Source: Bacillota bacterium
GTDB lineage: Bacteria > Bacillota > Clostridia > Lachnospirales > Lachnospiraceae
Assembly: GCA_023386315.1 (NCBI GenBank)
Contig: JAEWJZ010000014.1
Location: 129,001 to 193,000 of the forward strand
DNA length: 64,000 nt
Direction of reading: 5' to 3'
Shown here: one piece after another, positions 8,095-16,857 of the stretch
How positions within the stretch are numbered: position 1 is the stretch's first letter
Layout of the letters: each line of letters begins with the position of its first letter
The notes under the pieces: model-generated
What the model was told of the DNA's origin: nothing
The model's database searches: none
Seen by the model: the letters and a program-made list of their open reading frames with translations, nothing else
Made by a program: the position numbers and the translations under genes

Positions 8095-9534
8095 ATGCGT
8101 AAACTGACACGCGGCCTGGCGGCAATCTGCCTGACAGCTGCTCTTGTCCTGGGACAGGCTGCCCTTACGCGGGCGGATGAGGCATATGGACCAGGCTACA
8201 GGAATGGCGTCAGCATCAGCGATACCAATAAGTCTGAAAAACAGACTACGGCTGAGACTGCGGAAGGCGTAACTACAGAGGAAGCAGAAACCGCTTTGGC
8301 AAATGCAGGAATAGATATCGGACAGGAAGGGGATGGAAGTGGAGAAAACGGTGTTGTTGATGAAGCGACGAAAGCCGCCCAGGAAGCATTAAAAGCCAAC
8401 TTTCCGCGTCTTCAGACCACTGTTATGACTGGTGACGGCAACTGGACACAGCCTTTTGTCAATGATGCCTGGATCACCAACGACGGACAGGGCTTTCATG
8501 GTTTGTCTACATTTCTCACGAATATTGTAGGGAACGTGCTTTACCGGACCTACACCTCAGGCACTGGCTGGTCCCCATGGGTCATGAACGGTCAGCAGAC
8601 AACCAATTACCCCAATGACGTAAACATTGAAGCCATACAGATGAGGTTTTCCGGTTATGTAAACAACCAGTTCAATCTTTATTATTCAGCAAAATTAGAG
8701 GACGGTACCACCACTGACTGGGCAAAGAACGGAACCAGTGCGGGAACCATGGGAACCGGACATTATATCACAGGTTTTCGTATGGCATTCTATGCAAAGA
8801 ACTCTGCCTTTCCATATAAGACAGATAAACCGCTGATTTCCGCCACAAAAGACGGAATGCAGATTGTTGACGGCGGACTGCGCTACTTTAACGGAGACGG
8901 CACACCTTTTACCGGCTGGGCATGGATTGAAAATGACCGGTACTATTTTAAGGACTCTCTTCCGGTTGTAGGCTGGCAGTACATCGATGGCTTCAAATAT
9001 TATTTTGATTTAAATTCCGGCAAGATGCTTACCGATTTAGAACCTGTTATTGGAAGCAACGGACCATTTTTTATCAGCATCAACAAACAGATGAACTGCA
9101 TGACGGTCTTTGCAAAAGATGGTGAAAATGGTTTTATCATTCCGGTAAAGTCATTCCTTACCTCTACAGGTCCGGATACTCCCCTGGGAACATTCCAGAC
9201 ACCTGAAAAATACCGCTGGCGGGATATGAATCATGGAATCTTCACTCAGTATGCAACCCGCATCTGGAAGGGCTTTTTGATCCACTCGATTCTTTACAGC
9301 CGCCCCAACAAGATGACTCTTGATCCCACAACATATAATTATTTAAGCATTGCCGAATCGGCAGGCTGTGTACGTCTCCTCTCCGGCGATGCCAAATGGA
9401 TCTACGATCATTGTGCGCTTGGAACTACCGTAACCATTTACGAATCACCGGTTCCCGGACCATATGAACGGCCGGCCATTGAACAGATCATTCCGGAGAC
9501 ACAGACCTGGGATCCAACTGATCCCAACATGTGA
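8095..9534 (+). CDS. Secreted L,D-transpeptidase with wall-binding repeats
   Basis: The 479-residue protein begins with a signal peptide (RKLTRGLAAICLTAALVLG, Ala-rich cut region). A variable acidic linker runs to about residue 100. Next comes a Trp-rich segment (about 110-245) like clostridial hydrophobic-W repeats, then choline-binding-like repeats with GLRYFNGDGTPFTGWAW and GWQYIDGFKYYF. A C-terminal YkuD domain follows. The YkuD signature is clear: His397 in LIHS and Cys425 in SAGCVRL, the catalytic pair that makes 3-3 cross-links or attaches proteins to peptidoglycan. ATG 8095 is preceded by an AGGAGG box. The gene runs against its glycan-cluster neighbours. Confidence 0.9.
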   Translation: MRKLTRGLAAICLTAALVLGQAALTRADEAYGPGYRNGVSISDTNKSEKQTTAETAEGVTTEEAETALANAGIDIGQEGDGSGENGVVDEATKAAQEALKANFPRLQTTVMTGDGNWTQPFVNDAWITNDGQGFHGLSTFLTNIVGNVLYRTYTSGTGWSPWVMNGQQTTNYPNDVNIEAIQMRFSGYVNNQFNLYYSAKLEDGTTTDWAKNGTSAGTMGTGHYITGFRMAFYAKNSAFPYKTDKPLISATKDGMQIVDGGLRYFNGDGTPFTGWAWIENDRYYFKDSLPVVGWQYIDGFKYYFDLNSGKMLTDLEPVIGSNGPFFISINKQMNCMTVFAKDGENGFIIPVKSFLTSTGPDTPLGTFQTPEKYRWRDMNHGIFTQYATRIWKGFLIHSILYSRPNKMTLDPTTYNYLSIAESAGCVRLLSGDAKWIYDHCALGTTVTIYESPVPGPYERPAIEQIIPETQTWDPTDPNM

Positions 9535-9549
9535 TAGAAGCGTGTTATT

Positions 9550-10536
9550 TTAATCCTTGCTTCCGGTAACTAATCTTTGAAGTAAATGATATATTCCGGG
9601 GGTCCGGTATTGAAACTGAATAAAGAACCGTGTCAGGGGCGTAAGTTCCTTATAATACCTTTGGTACAAGGGATTTAATATTTCCTTGAAATCCCTTGTA
9701 TTGACCTTCGTCTGATAATAGGTTCTATTGGATGCACTCATGGCGGCCGCCTTAAAACGGCCGCCTGTTGCTTTGTCAAATTCATCATAAACTATTTTCA
9801 TTCGTTCATAATATGCCTGCTGCTTCTTAGCATAATCCCCTTTTTTGCCCTCAGCAGTCCAGGACCCGGAAACCCCCACCCGGTATACGCTCATGGGTTC
9901 ATCCATATAATACCCGTACCCACTAGCTGCAGCCATCAGCTGCAGGGGGGTATCTCCAACCGGACAGTCCGTATAGTATTCAGGAAGTTCTTTTACAAGC
10001 CTTGCGGGAAATGCCATGGAAGACATGGCGTAACCGGAAGCTTTATCTATGATCTCTTCCGGCGTAATAACTGTAGTTTTCCGGTAAGGCCTCATCTGGC
10101 GTTCAGTCACTGCTTTTCCCATCAGCTGGATTTTTGCACTGTGGATACAAAGGGTACAGTCCGGATGGGACTCCATATAGTCCACCTGTTTTTGAAGCTT
10201 GTCCGGAGAATCAAAGTAGTCATCCCCATCACACATAAATATATATTTTCCTCTTGCACGGGGAAAGTTAAAAGCACCGCTTATATTGTCAATTCCCTGG
10301 GAATACTGGTTCTCTGTCTGAATTAAAGGCCGGATCTTATCCGGATATTTTTCAGCATATTCCCTGATTATATCTCCTGTCCCGTCCGTAGACGCATCAT
10401 CATGAACCAGAATCTCATACTCAAAGTCTGTCTTCTGCATCAAAAAACTGTCAAGAGCCTGGCGGATGAACGCACCGTGGTTATAGGTGACACAGTTGAT
10501 GCTTGCCATGATTTCACTGTTTGATCCGTCTCTCAT
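9550..10536 (-). CDS. GT2 family glycosyltransferase
   Basis: The 328-residue protein has a GT-A core: INCVTYNHG, HDDASTDGTGDI and the DxD-containing CDGDDYFDSPDKL. Such enzymes add a sugar to a growing surface glycan on the cytoplasmic side. The ATG overlaps the end of the ATP-grasp gene by four bases. It is the last gene of the operon that starts with the GT8 gene and ends convergent with the L,D-transpeptidase gene. Sugar specificity is unknown. Confidence 0.85.
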   Translation of the reverse strand: MRDGSNSEIMASINCVTYNHGAFIRQALDSFLMQKTDFEYEILVHDDASTDGTGDIIREYAEKYPDKIRPLIQTENQYSQGIDNISGAFNFPRARGKYIFMCDGDDYFDSPDKLQKQVDYMESHPDCTLCIHSAKIQLMGKAVTERQMRPYRKTTVITPEEIIDKASGYAMSSMAFPARLVKELPEYYTDCPVGDTPLQLMAAASGYGYYMDEPMSVYRVGVSGSWTAEGKKGDYAKKQQAYYERMKIVYDEFDKATGGRFKAAAMSASNRTYYQTKVNTRDFKEILNPLYQRYYKELTPLTRFFIQFQYRTPGIYHLLQRLVTGSKD

Positions 10537-11519
10537 ACCTCAGTTCCTGCCTTTTTAAGTACCTTTGTCACGTATTCCTCATATTTTCTTGCAATATACA
10601 TCTCTGTTACAGGTTGTAACGGCTCAATGTCCTCTCCTGTAAAACACTTCACATGATTTGAGACGCAGTCATATCCCGCCATACAGGAAAATTCCACACC
10701 GCCAGAAAAACGGGGATTGCATTCCAGCATGGAGAAGGTTCCGTCTTCCCCTTCTATAAATTCAAAATTAACACATCCCGTGATTCCCAAAGCCCTGGCA
10801 GTCTCTTTGCATAAAGCTTCCAAAGCCGGATTTGCAAACACCTGCACAGAAGTACCTGCACCGTTAGGGGTACGCAGCAATTCCTTACGGCAGACAGCAG
10901 CCGACTGCCCCGTGTCCGCCTGCCGCACCACATCCACCGTGATAATACTTCCCTTAAAACAGGGCTGTACTACATAATCGTCCGGCTCACAGCCAGCAAG
11001 GAAGCGCTCCATCTCCTCCTGATCATAAAGATAGCACAGCCCCTGACTGCTTCTTCCGTTATACGGCTTTACAACTGCCGGATAGGTAACAGACTCCGGA
11101 GAAATACAGTTAAGCATTCTGGTAGGTATGGGATTTCCGATGCCATTTTCAGAGAGAAACTCAAAAAGCTTCATTTTATTCCTGCAGATCGTTATGGTTT
11201 CTTCCGGCGATAAGCATAAAGTCACTCCGGCTTCCTTCAGTTTTTTTCTGTTGCGGTTCCACACATCCACCTCTGCATCCGTAAGGACAATCAGCCCATC
11301 GGCAGCTTCCTTTTTACAGATGGTTAGAATCGCTTCTGTATACTGCTCTTCCTTTGTTGCACGAGGCACCTGATAAAATGCAGAGACATTGGAAGAATCA
11401 GCAATCCATTCTGCCGGATATATATCGCAGCCGATCACCTTAAGCCCCATTTTTTTTAAATTTTTAATCACAATGTCAGCCGAAAATGATCCGATTGCGG
11501 TTACAACTGCAGTTTTCAT
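10533..11519 (-). CDS. ATP-grasp ligase (carbamoyl-phosphate-synthase-like fold)
   Basis: From ATG 11519 the protein has 328 residues. It starts with a PreATP-grasp Rossmann segment (KTAVVTAIGSFSADIVIKNL), then VVKPYNGRSSQG as the ATP-binding loop and a C-terminal MLECNPRFSGG motif that supplies the metal-binding Glu and Asn. Such enzymes form amide or peptide bonds through acyl phosphates. GGGAGG lies 12 bases before ATG 11519; a longer frame from 11564 would run into the aminotransferase gene. Placed directly after a sugar aminotransferase, it may acylate the new amino group with an amino acid (inference). Confidence 0.8.
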   Translation of the reverse strand: MKTAVVTAIGSFSADIVIKNLKKMGLKVIGCDIYPAEWIADSSNVSAFYQVPRATKEEQYTEAILTICKKEAADGLIVLTDAEVDVWNRNRKKLKEAGVTLCLSPEETITICRNKMKLFEFLSENGIGNPIPTRMLNCISPESVTYPAVVKPYNGRSSQGLCYLYDQEEMERFLAGCEPDDYVVQPCFKGSIITVDVVRQADTGQSAAVCRKELLRTPNGAGTSVQVFANPALEALCKETARALGITGCVNFEFIEGEDGTFSMLECNPRFSGGVEFSCMAGYDCVSNHVKCFTGEDIEPLQPVTEMYIARKYEEYVTKVLKKAGTEV

Positions 11520-11524
11520 ACTTT

Positions 11525-12646
11525 TTATTTTCCTCCCTGCGCGGCACTTAAAATTATTTCGCATATCCGGTCTACATCTTCAAGACACAGGTCTGCGTAA
11601 AGGGGCAAAGTCAGCACACTGTCTGCTGCTCTTTTTGCAATGGGAAGGTTAAGACCTAAAAAGCGCTCCCTGTAACAGTCAAAATCAGTAATCAGCGGGT
11701 AGAAATATTTTCTCGCAAATATCTGATGGGATGCCAGCAGATCATATACCTGATTTCTGGATAGTGCGAACCCTTCAAATGACACAGGAAAATATGCATA
11801 ATTCTGACTGATCCCCTGTTTTACCGGATTGAGACGGATACCGGCGACACCTTCCAGATGTTCCCTGTACCGTTCCGATACCAGCCTGCGCTTTTCAATG
11901 TTTTCATCCACATGACGCAGATTGCAGATTCCCATGGCTGCCTGAAATTCATTCATTTTTGCGTTGCCGCCTATGTATTCAACAGATTCTTTTCCGGTTA
12001 TACCAAAATTTTTTAAGTAATTGAATAAAATCTCCAGCGAAGGATCTTTAAAAGTAACCGCTCCCCCCTCGATGGTATTATACACCTTGGTAGCATGAAA
12101 GCTGAACATGGAAGCGTCTCCATAGGTTCCGATACCGCGGTGATTCACCTCTACGCCGAATGCATGGGCCGCATCGTAAATCACCTTTAAATTGTGTTTT
12201 TTTGCAATAAACTCTATTTTTTCCACATCACAGACATTTCCGTACACATGCACAGGGAGAATGGCTGTGGTTTTTTCCGTAATCAGCGCTTCTATCTGAT
12301 CTGCATCTATGGTATAGTCATCCTCTCTGATATCACAGAATACAGGAGTCAGATTATTTCTTACGATTGCATGGGTGGTGGAAGCAAAGGAAAAGGGGGT
12401 GGTAATTACCTCTCCGGTTAAGTTCATCGCCTGCAGCGCCATCTCAAGAGCCATATGTCCGTTCACAAACAGCAGAAGATTTTCCGCTTTTAAATATTCC
12501 TTCAGCTGATCCTTCAATCTGTCGTGAAATTCTCCCATATTGGTCATCCAGGCAGTTTCCCAGATTGGTTTGATCTCTTTAATAAATTCTTCGTAAGAAG
12601 GCATGGAAGCCCTCGTTACCAGTATTTCTTTTTCATTTGGTATCAT
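11525..12646 (-). CDS. DegT/DnrJ/EryC1/StrS sugar aminotransferase
   Basis: The 373-residue PLP enzyme has the family landmarks: FVNGHMALEMAL near the N-terminus, TTPFSFASTTHA, Asp158 in YDAAHAFG, and the Schiff-base Lys187 in FSFHATKVYNTIEGG. It transfers an amino group to a nucleotide-linked ketosugar. GAGGAGAA precedes the ATG at good spacing. It sits between a GT2 gene and the ATP-grasp ligase in the GT8-led operon, which suggests that an amino sugar is part of the glycan made here. The dehydratase that would supply the ketosugar is not in the window. Confidence 0.9.
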   Translation of the reverse strand: MIPNEKEILVTRASMPSYEEFIKEIKPIWETAWMTNMGEFHDRLKDQLKEYLKAENLLLFVNGHMALEMALQAMNLTGEVITTPFSFASTTHAIVRNNLTPVFCDIREDDYTIDADQIEALITEKTTAILPVHVYGNVCDVEKIEFIAKKHNLKVIYDAAHAFGVEVNHRGIGTYGDASMFSFHATKVYNTIEGGAVTFKDPSLEILFNYLKNFGITGKESVEYIGGNAKMNEFQAAMGICNLRHVDENIEKRRLVSERYREHLEGVAGIRLNPVKQGISQNYAYFPVSFEGFALSRNQVYDLLASHQIFARKYFYPLITDFDCYRERFLGLNLPIAKRAADSVLTLPLYADLCLEDVDRICEIILSAAQGGK

Positions 12647-12684
12647 TCTACCATTCTCCTCATTTTCCCATGAGCCGCCTCCGG

Positions 12685-13605
12685 TCAGATGGAAAACATC
12701 TGACCAAGCGTTCTGACACGGGTACTTTTAAACAATTTGTATTTTAAAATGGTCTTTATTTTTCCCGCTCTGCTTCTTTTGCAAAGTTTTAAAAATTCTT
12801 CAAACAATTCTCTCTGGTCAGGAGTCATGTACTGCCCGTAAATCGAAAGGAACGCTTTTGCCTGTCCAAATAAGCCGCGGTAGTTCTCCCTGACTTTTTC
12901 CCGGCTGTTCCTTCTCTCCGACAGCTGTTTCATTCCGCTCTTTGCTCCTACCTGATTGCTTCCATGCTGCCGGTAGAGTACCAGCGGACGGTCAATGTAG
13001 GAGATTTTCCCAAAACAGCTTGCCATGAGACCAAGCCACCAGTCGTGCATGACACATGTTTTTGGAATATCCGCCATCAGATCTTTTAAGGACCTGTTAA
13101 TCATCATGGTATTGCCTGTGATATTATTTTCAACCAGATAATGACTGGTTCGGTTATCATAAACTCCGATCTTCTGATATCTGGCCATGGAAGGGTAAAC
13201 CACCGTTCCTGCCTGATCTGTAACCGAAAGATCCGTATGGACCAGTAAAGGCATATCCCTGCCCCATACGTTCTCCATTTTCCTCATCTCTTTGAATGTC
13301 ACTTCTACTTTATCCGGCAACCAGATATCATCCTGATCACAAAACATCAGATACTCATCGGAAGCTGCTTTTAAAAGGCGGAAAAAATTATTCCTGGCAC
13401 TGCCAGACGGTTTTAAGTTTTTTAAACTTTTTACCCGGTCCGGAAACCGGCTTTCATATTCTGAAATTATTTCAGGAGTCCGGTCCGTGGAACAGTCATC
13501 TGAAATTAAAATGGTAAATTCCTGATTCGTCTGTCCCAACAGCGATTCCATCTGCTCTCTTAGATATTTTTCTCCATTCCAGGCAGCCAAAAGTACTGTT
13601 ATCAT
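12685..13605 (-). CDS. GT2 family glycosyltransferase (rhamnosyltransferase-like)
   Basis: From ATG 13605 the protein has 306 residues: ITVLLAAWNGEKYLREQ, SDDCSTDRTPE, FCDQDDIWLPDKV (the DxD region, with a Trp typical of rhamnosyltransferase-like enzymes), and MHDWWLGLMAS. GAAGGGATAGA stands before this ATG. A start at 13635 would overlap the preceding gene and add residues not typical of the family. It lies in the GT8-led operon. The sugar donor is likely a dTDP- or UDP-sugar; no more can be said. Confidence 0.85.
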   Translation of the reverse strand: MITVLLAAWNGEKYLREQMESLLGQTNQEFTILISDDCSTDRTPEIISEYESRFPDRVKSLKNLKPSGSARNNFFRLLKAASDEYLMFCDQDDIWLPDKVEVTFKEMRKMENVWGRDMPLLVHTDLSVTDQAGTVVYPSMARYQKIGVYDNRTSHYLVENNITGNTMMINRSLKDLMADIPKTCVMHDWWLGLMASCFGKISYIDRPLVLYRQHGSNQVGAKSGMKQLSERRNSREKVRENYRGLFGQAKAFLSIYGQYMTPDQRELFEEFLKLCKRSRAGKIKTILKYKLFKSTRVRTLGQMFSI

Positions 13606-13628
13606 TCTATCCCTTCTTTCAACGCCAT

Positions 13629-14525
13629 TTACCATGACATTCCCAGAATCTTTGTTAAAAACCAGATCTCAAACATGAGAAATTCCAGGAATCCCTTTGC
13701 AGCCAATTCCTGAAACCGGTTTATTTTTAAATATTTTTTATAGTAATGAAGCTTGCTTTTATGGAGCAGCGCCTGCTTCTTCAAGATCGAGCTTACGGAT
13801 TTATCAATGGATACGGAATGGAGATGAACATAGGTACGGTCAAGAAGAAGGAGTGTACCGTACCCCTTTGCCTTTAACTTATTTCCAAGGATCTTCTCTT
13901 CGTAATAAAGAAATACTTCTTCATCATAAAGCCCGCATGCCATCAACGCATCTGTATCAGCCAGCAAAAGGGATCCCGGAACAGCATCTGCCCATGCACA
14001 GCGTTCTGTTCCCCCAGGTGTAGTTATGTGAAATGCACGCTTTCCCGGATTATCACTGAGCCACCGTTTAAACAAACGCCGTGTTACCAGTCCCGTATCC
14101 AGTAAATCCGGAAACAGACCGGTAAGCTTCCAGCCTGACAGCCCTGCCCTGCCTTTTTGATCGACTGGGACTGCAGCCGTCACTGCAACAGCTTTATTGG
14201 TCAGAAATGAGGCCTTCATGGCAACAATCGTCTCCTCTGAAACCAGGACATCGGGATTGGCAATCAGTACATGGGTAGCACCAAGTTCCCTGTAAGCATA
14301 GCGGATACCCAGATTATTCCCATAGCCATATCCGCCGTTCTTTAAGGAGCTGACCACATGGATTCTGCCGCCACTTAATTCTTTCAATTGGGCGTAAGAA
14401 TCATCTGTGGAATGGTTATCGACAATGACAATGGAGTCCAGAGAAGAATAATCTTTAATCGAATGAACCAGCCTCATGGTAGTATCGGCATCATTATAGT
14501 TCAGGATGATACAGCTTACATTCAT
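13629..14525 (-). CDS. GT2 family glycosyltransferase
   Basis: The 298-residue enzyme has CIILNYNDADTT, VDNHSTDDSY, a GGYGYGNN segment and IANPDVLVSEE, which is the pattern of WbbL-type rhamnosyl/galactosyl transferases that work on surface polysaccharide. FLYYEEKILG carries the acidic acceptor-side motif. The C-terminal region is basic and amphipathic and may bind the membrane. It follows the GT8 gene by 11 bases and shares its operon. Confidence 0.85.
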   Translation of the reverse strand: MNVSCIILNYNDADTTMRLVHSIKDYSSLDSIVIVDNHSTDDSYAQLKELSGGRIHVVSSLKNGGYGYGNNLGIRYAYRELGATHVLIANPDVLVSEETIVAMKASFLTNKAVAVTAAVPVDQKGRAGLSGWKLTGLFPDLLDTGLVTRRLFKRWLSDNPGKRAFHITTPGGTERCAWADAVPGSLLLADTDALMACGLYDEEVFLYYEEKILGNKLKAKGYGTLLLLDRTYVHLHSVSIDKSVSSILKKQALLHKSKLHYYKKYLKINRFQELAAKGFLEFLMFEIWFLTKILGMSW

Positions 14526-14536
14526 ATCTTCTCCTT

Positions 14537-15514
14537 TTAAGATCCTTTTCTGGAATTTACAAGCTTCATTCCAAACCGGCTGCTGATAAAATCACGAAGC
14601 GGCGGACACAAATAGGTACCGTAATTCATGAGATGATAAGCTACCATATAAAGTCGGTTCCCCTTCTCCTTTGGAGTTCCTGCCCAGGGGGTTTTTGCCA
14701 AATACTTCTCATAAGCTTTGCGGTAGTGGTTTAAATTTCCTTCCTTCCAGGGCCTTTCATCTCCCATAAAATGGAGAATTGCCGGATGTCTGCCTGCCTC
14801 TTTAAAGCCATTCTCAGTTATGAGTGCGTACACCGGAGACAGCCGGACTAAATGCCTGTAATGGAAATACCGGTAATTCGTAAAGTAATTATATCGGGGA
14901 GACAATGGCCTGATTCTGCCCTTTAAGCTTCCGTTAATCGTATCCTGATCTCCGGCAAACAGTTTTCCGCCTCTGGAACGGTAAAAATCAAGAAGCAGCT
15001 TTTGGGCATTCTCCTCTCTCCACCTGTTTAAATCAATCAGAAGCACCCCGGAATTAAAATAAGGTTCTTCCGGCCTTAATCCGATCTCTTCCTTAATACA
15101 TGGATAAATGGTGGGCTCCATGACAGCGCCCAGCAGAAACGGACCAAGATCCGCTTTCCACAGCTTTTCCAGAGAAGACAGAACTACGGTATCGCAGTCT
15201 AAATAAAGAACCCGTTCCACATGCTCAGGAATCACCTCTCCCAAAAACAGGCGTGCCATAATGCTTAAATCAAAACCTCCTGTATCCACGTCATGGGAAA
15301 ACCGTTCCTTTAAATTTCCCAGTTCTATCACAGAAAGTTCCCGGTCAAATTCCTGTGCGATACCGGATAAACGGTCTTTGCTTTCCCTTGACAGTCCCAT
15401 GGACAATACCCAGATATCAAGCGTTTCTATCTTTTTATTACGATCCAGAAGAGAATAGAGAGAAACTGCCAGGTGCCTGGCAAACTTATCGTTGGAAGCG
15501 TAAACTACATTCAT
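14537..15514 (-). CDS. GT8 family glycosyltransferase
   Basis: The 325-residue retaining transferase has the full GT8 set: VVYASNDKFARHLAVSLYSLL at the start in outline, the metal-binding Asp106-Cys-Asp108 (LYLDCDTVV), FNSGVLLIDL from residue 153, GDQDTIN at 188-194, and a late HFMGDERPW. Related enzymes (LgtC-like) use UDP-galactose or UDP-glucose. It is the first gene of an operon of six and has its own promoter at 15548-15576. Together with the neighbouring UDP-galactopyranose mutase it suggests a galactose-containing glycan. Confidence 0.9.
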   Translation of the reverse strand: MNVVYASNDKFARHLAVSLYSLLDRNKKIETLDIWVLSMGLSRESKDRLSGIAQEFDRELSVIELGNLKERFSHDVDTGGFDLSIMARLFLGEVIPEHVERVLYLDCDTVVLSSLEKLWKADLGPFLLGAVMEPTIYPCIKEEIGLRPEEPYFNSGVLLIDLNRWREENAQKLLLDFYRSRGGKLFAGDQDTINGSLKGRIRPLSPRYNYFTNYRYFHYRHLVRLSPVYALITENGFKEAGRHPAILHFMGDERPWKEGNLNHYRKAYEKYLAKTPWAGTPKEKGNRLYMVAYHLMNYGTYLCPPLRDFISSRFGMKLVNSRKGS

Positions 15515-15547
15515 AATAACCTCCCCGCATACCGATTTTTCCGTAGT

Positions 15548-15576
15548 ATTGTACTATATCTGATTAGAAAAGTAAA
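15548..15576 (-). promoter_or_regulatory. Promoter P3 for GT8-led operon
   Basis: Reading leftward: -35 TTTACT (15571-15576), 17-base spacer, -10 TACAAT (15548-15553). It is very similar to the glf promoter P4, sharing GTTTACTTTT and TAG-TA-AAT. Confidence 0.65.
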
Positions 15577-15587
15577 CAGCCGGGGAG

Positions 15588-16697
15588 CTAGGGAAGAAGT
15601 GTGAGCTGGGATTGTGCCATATTGAAAGCAGACTCAATCACTTTGTCCATGTCGTAATATTTATATTCTCCCAGCCTGCCTCCAAAGATAACCCGATCCT
15701 CTTTCCGGGCAAGTTGTGCATATGCCTGATACAGCTTCTGATTTTTTTCATCATTAACCGGATAATAAGGTTCCATCCCTTCACTCCAGTCAACAGGGTA
15801 TTCTCTGGTTATAACGGTCTTTTCCTGGGTTCCAAACTCAAAATGCTTATGCTCAATGATTCTCGTATAGGGCGTTTCACGATCTGTATAGTTTACAACA
15901 GCCACCCCCTGATAATTGTCTGTATCAAGAGTCTCAGTCTCAAATTTCAGACTGCGGTATTCCAGCTTTCCAAACCTGTATCCGTAAAAGGCATCGATCA
16001 TTCCGGTATACAAAATTTTCTCTCCCAGGCTGTCATACTTTTCCCTATGCTCCAGATAATCGACGGAAAGCTCCACATCACAGCCCTCAAAAAGCTTGTC
16101 TGTGATCACGTTGTAACCGCCAATTGGAATTCCCTGATATAAATCATTGAAATAATTATTGTCATAGGTAAAGCGTACAGGCAGCCGCTTAATGATAAAA
16201 GCCGGAAGCTCTTTACAGCCCCTGCCCCACTGCTTTTCTGTATAACCCTTTACCAGTTTCTCATAGATATCCGTTCCTACAAGGCTGATTGCCTGCTCTT
16301 CCAGGTTCTGTGGCTCGCCTGTAACCACCTTTCTCTGTTCATTGATCTTTTCCCTCGCCTGTTCTGGAGTTGATACGCCCCACATCTTGCTGAAGGTGTT
16401 CATATTGAAAGGAAGGTTGTACATCTCACCTAAATAATTGGCAACCGGGCTGTTGGTATACCGGTTAAATTCCGCCAGTTCATTTACAAACTGCCATACC
16501 CTGCGGTTGCTGGTGTGGAAAATATGGGCGCCATACCGGTGTACATGGATTCCTTCTTTCTCCTCACAATACAGATTTCCTCCCAAATGCCCCCTTTTTT
16601 CAAGGACCAGGCACTTCTTTCCCTGCTTTCCGGCCAGATAGGCAAATACACCGGAGTAAAGACCGCCTCCGACAAGCACATAATCATATTTCTTCAT
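15588..16697 (-). CDS. glf: UDP-galactopyranose mutase
   Basis: The 369-residue flavoenzyme interconverts UDP-galactopyranose and UDP-galactofuranose. It begins with the FAD-binding DYVLVGGGLYSG segment. Then come EKRGHLGGNLY, the GAHIFHTSN substrate-site segment, GYTEKQWGRG, and the C-terminal FGGRLGEYKYYDMDKVI that closes the FAD site. Its length is normal. It is transcribed from its own promoter P4 and lies directly upstream of the GT8-led operon, so galactofuranose is a likely building block of the glycan made by region 1. Confidence 0.96.
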   Translation of the reverse strand: MKKYDYVLVGGGLYSGVFAYLAGKQGKKCLVLEKRGHLGGNLYCEEKEGIHVHRYGAHIFHTSNRRVWQFVNELAEFNRYTNSPVANYLGEMYNLPFNMNTFSKMWGVSTPEQAREKINEQRKVVTGEPQNLEEQAISLVGTDIYEKLVKGYTEKQWGRGCKELPAFIIKRLPVRFTYDNNYFNDLYQGIPIGGYNVITDKLFEGCDVELSVDYLEHREKYDSLGEKILYTGMIDAFYGYRFGKLEYRSLKFETETLDTDNYQGVAVVNYTDRETPYTRIIEHKHFEFGTQEKTVITREYPVDWSEGMEPYYPVNDEKNQKLYQAYAQLARKEDRVIFGGRLGEYKYYDMDKVIESAFNMAQSQLTLLP

Positions 16698-16729
16698 TTT
16701 ACTCTCCCGTCATTTTATAAACTGCATTA

Positions 16730-16758
16730 ATTATACTAAAGTCTGTCACAAAAGTAAA
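16730..16758 (-). promoter_or_regulatory. Promoter P4 for glf
   Basis: Reading leftward: -35 TTTACT (16753-16758), 17-base spacer, -10 TATAAT (16730-16735). Same layout as P1-P3. Confidence 0.65.
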
Positions 16759-16791
16759 CGCCGGTTCCATTTATGAAATTCTAAATAATGA

Positions 16792-16820
16792 TTGTCTGGG
16801 GACATCATCTGTTTTATAAT
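16792..16820 (+). promoter_or_regulatory. Promoter for GNAT gene
   Basis: Reading rightward: -35 TTGTCT (16792-16797), 17-base spacer, -10 TATAAT (16815-16820), about 30 bases before the ribosome binding site. Confidence 0.6.
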
Positions 16821-16857
16821 TGAAATCAATTCATGAGAAGGAGGCACAAATGACAAT

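Noticed and set aside
15612..16142. 176-codon open frame antisense to glf
   Set aside because: It lies wholly inside a clear glf gene on the other strand, has no ribosome site and no family resemblance.
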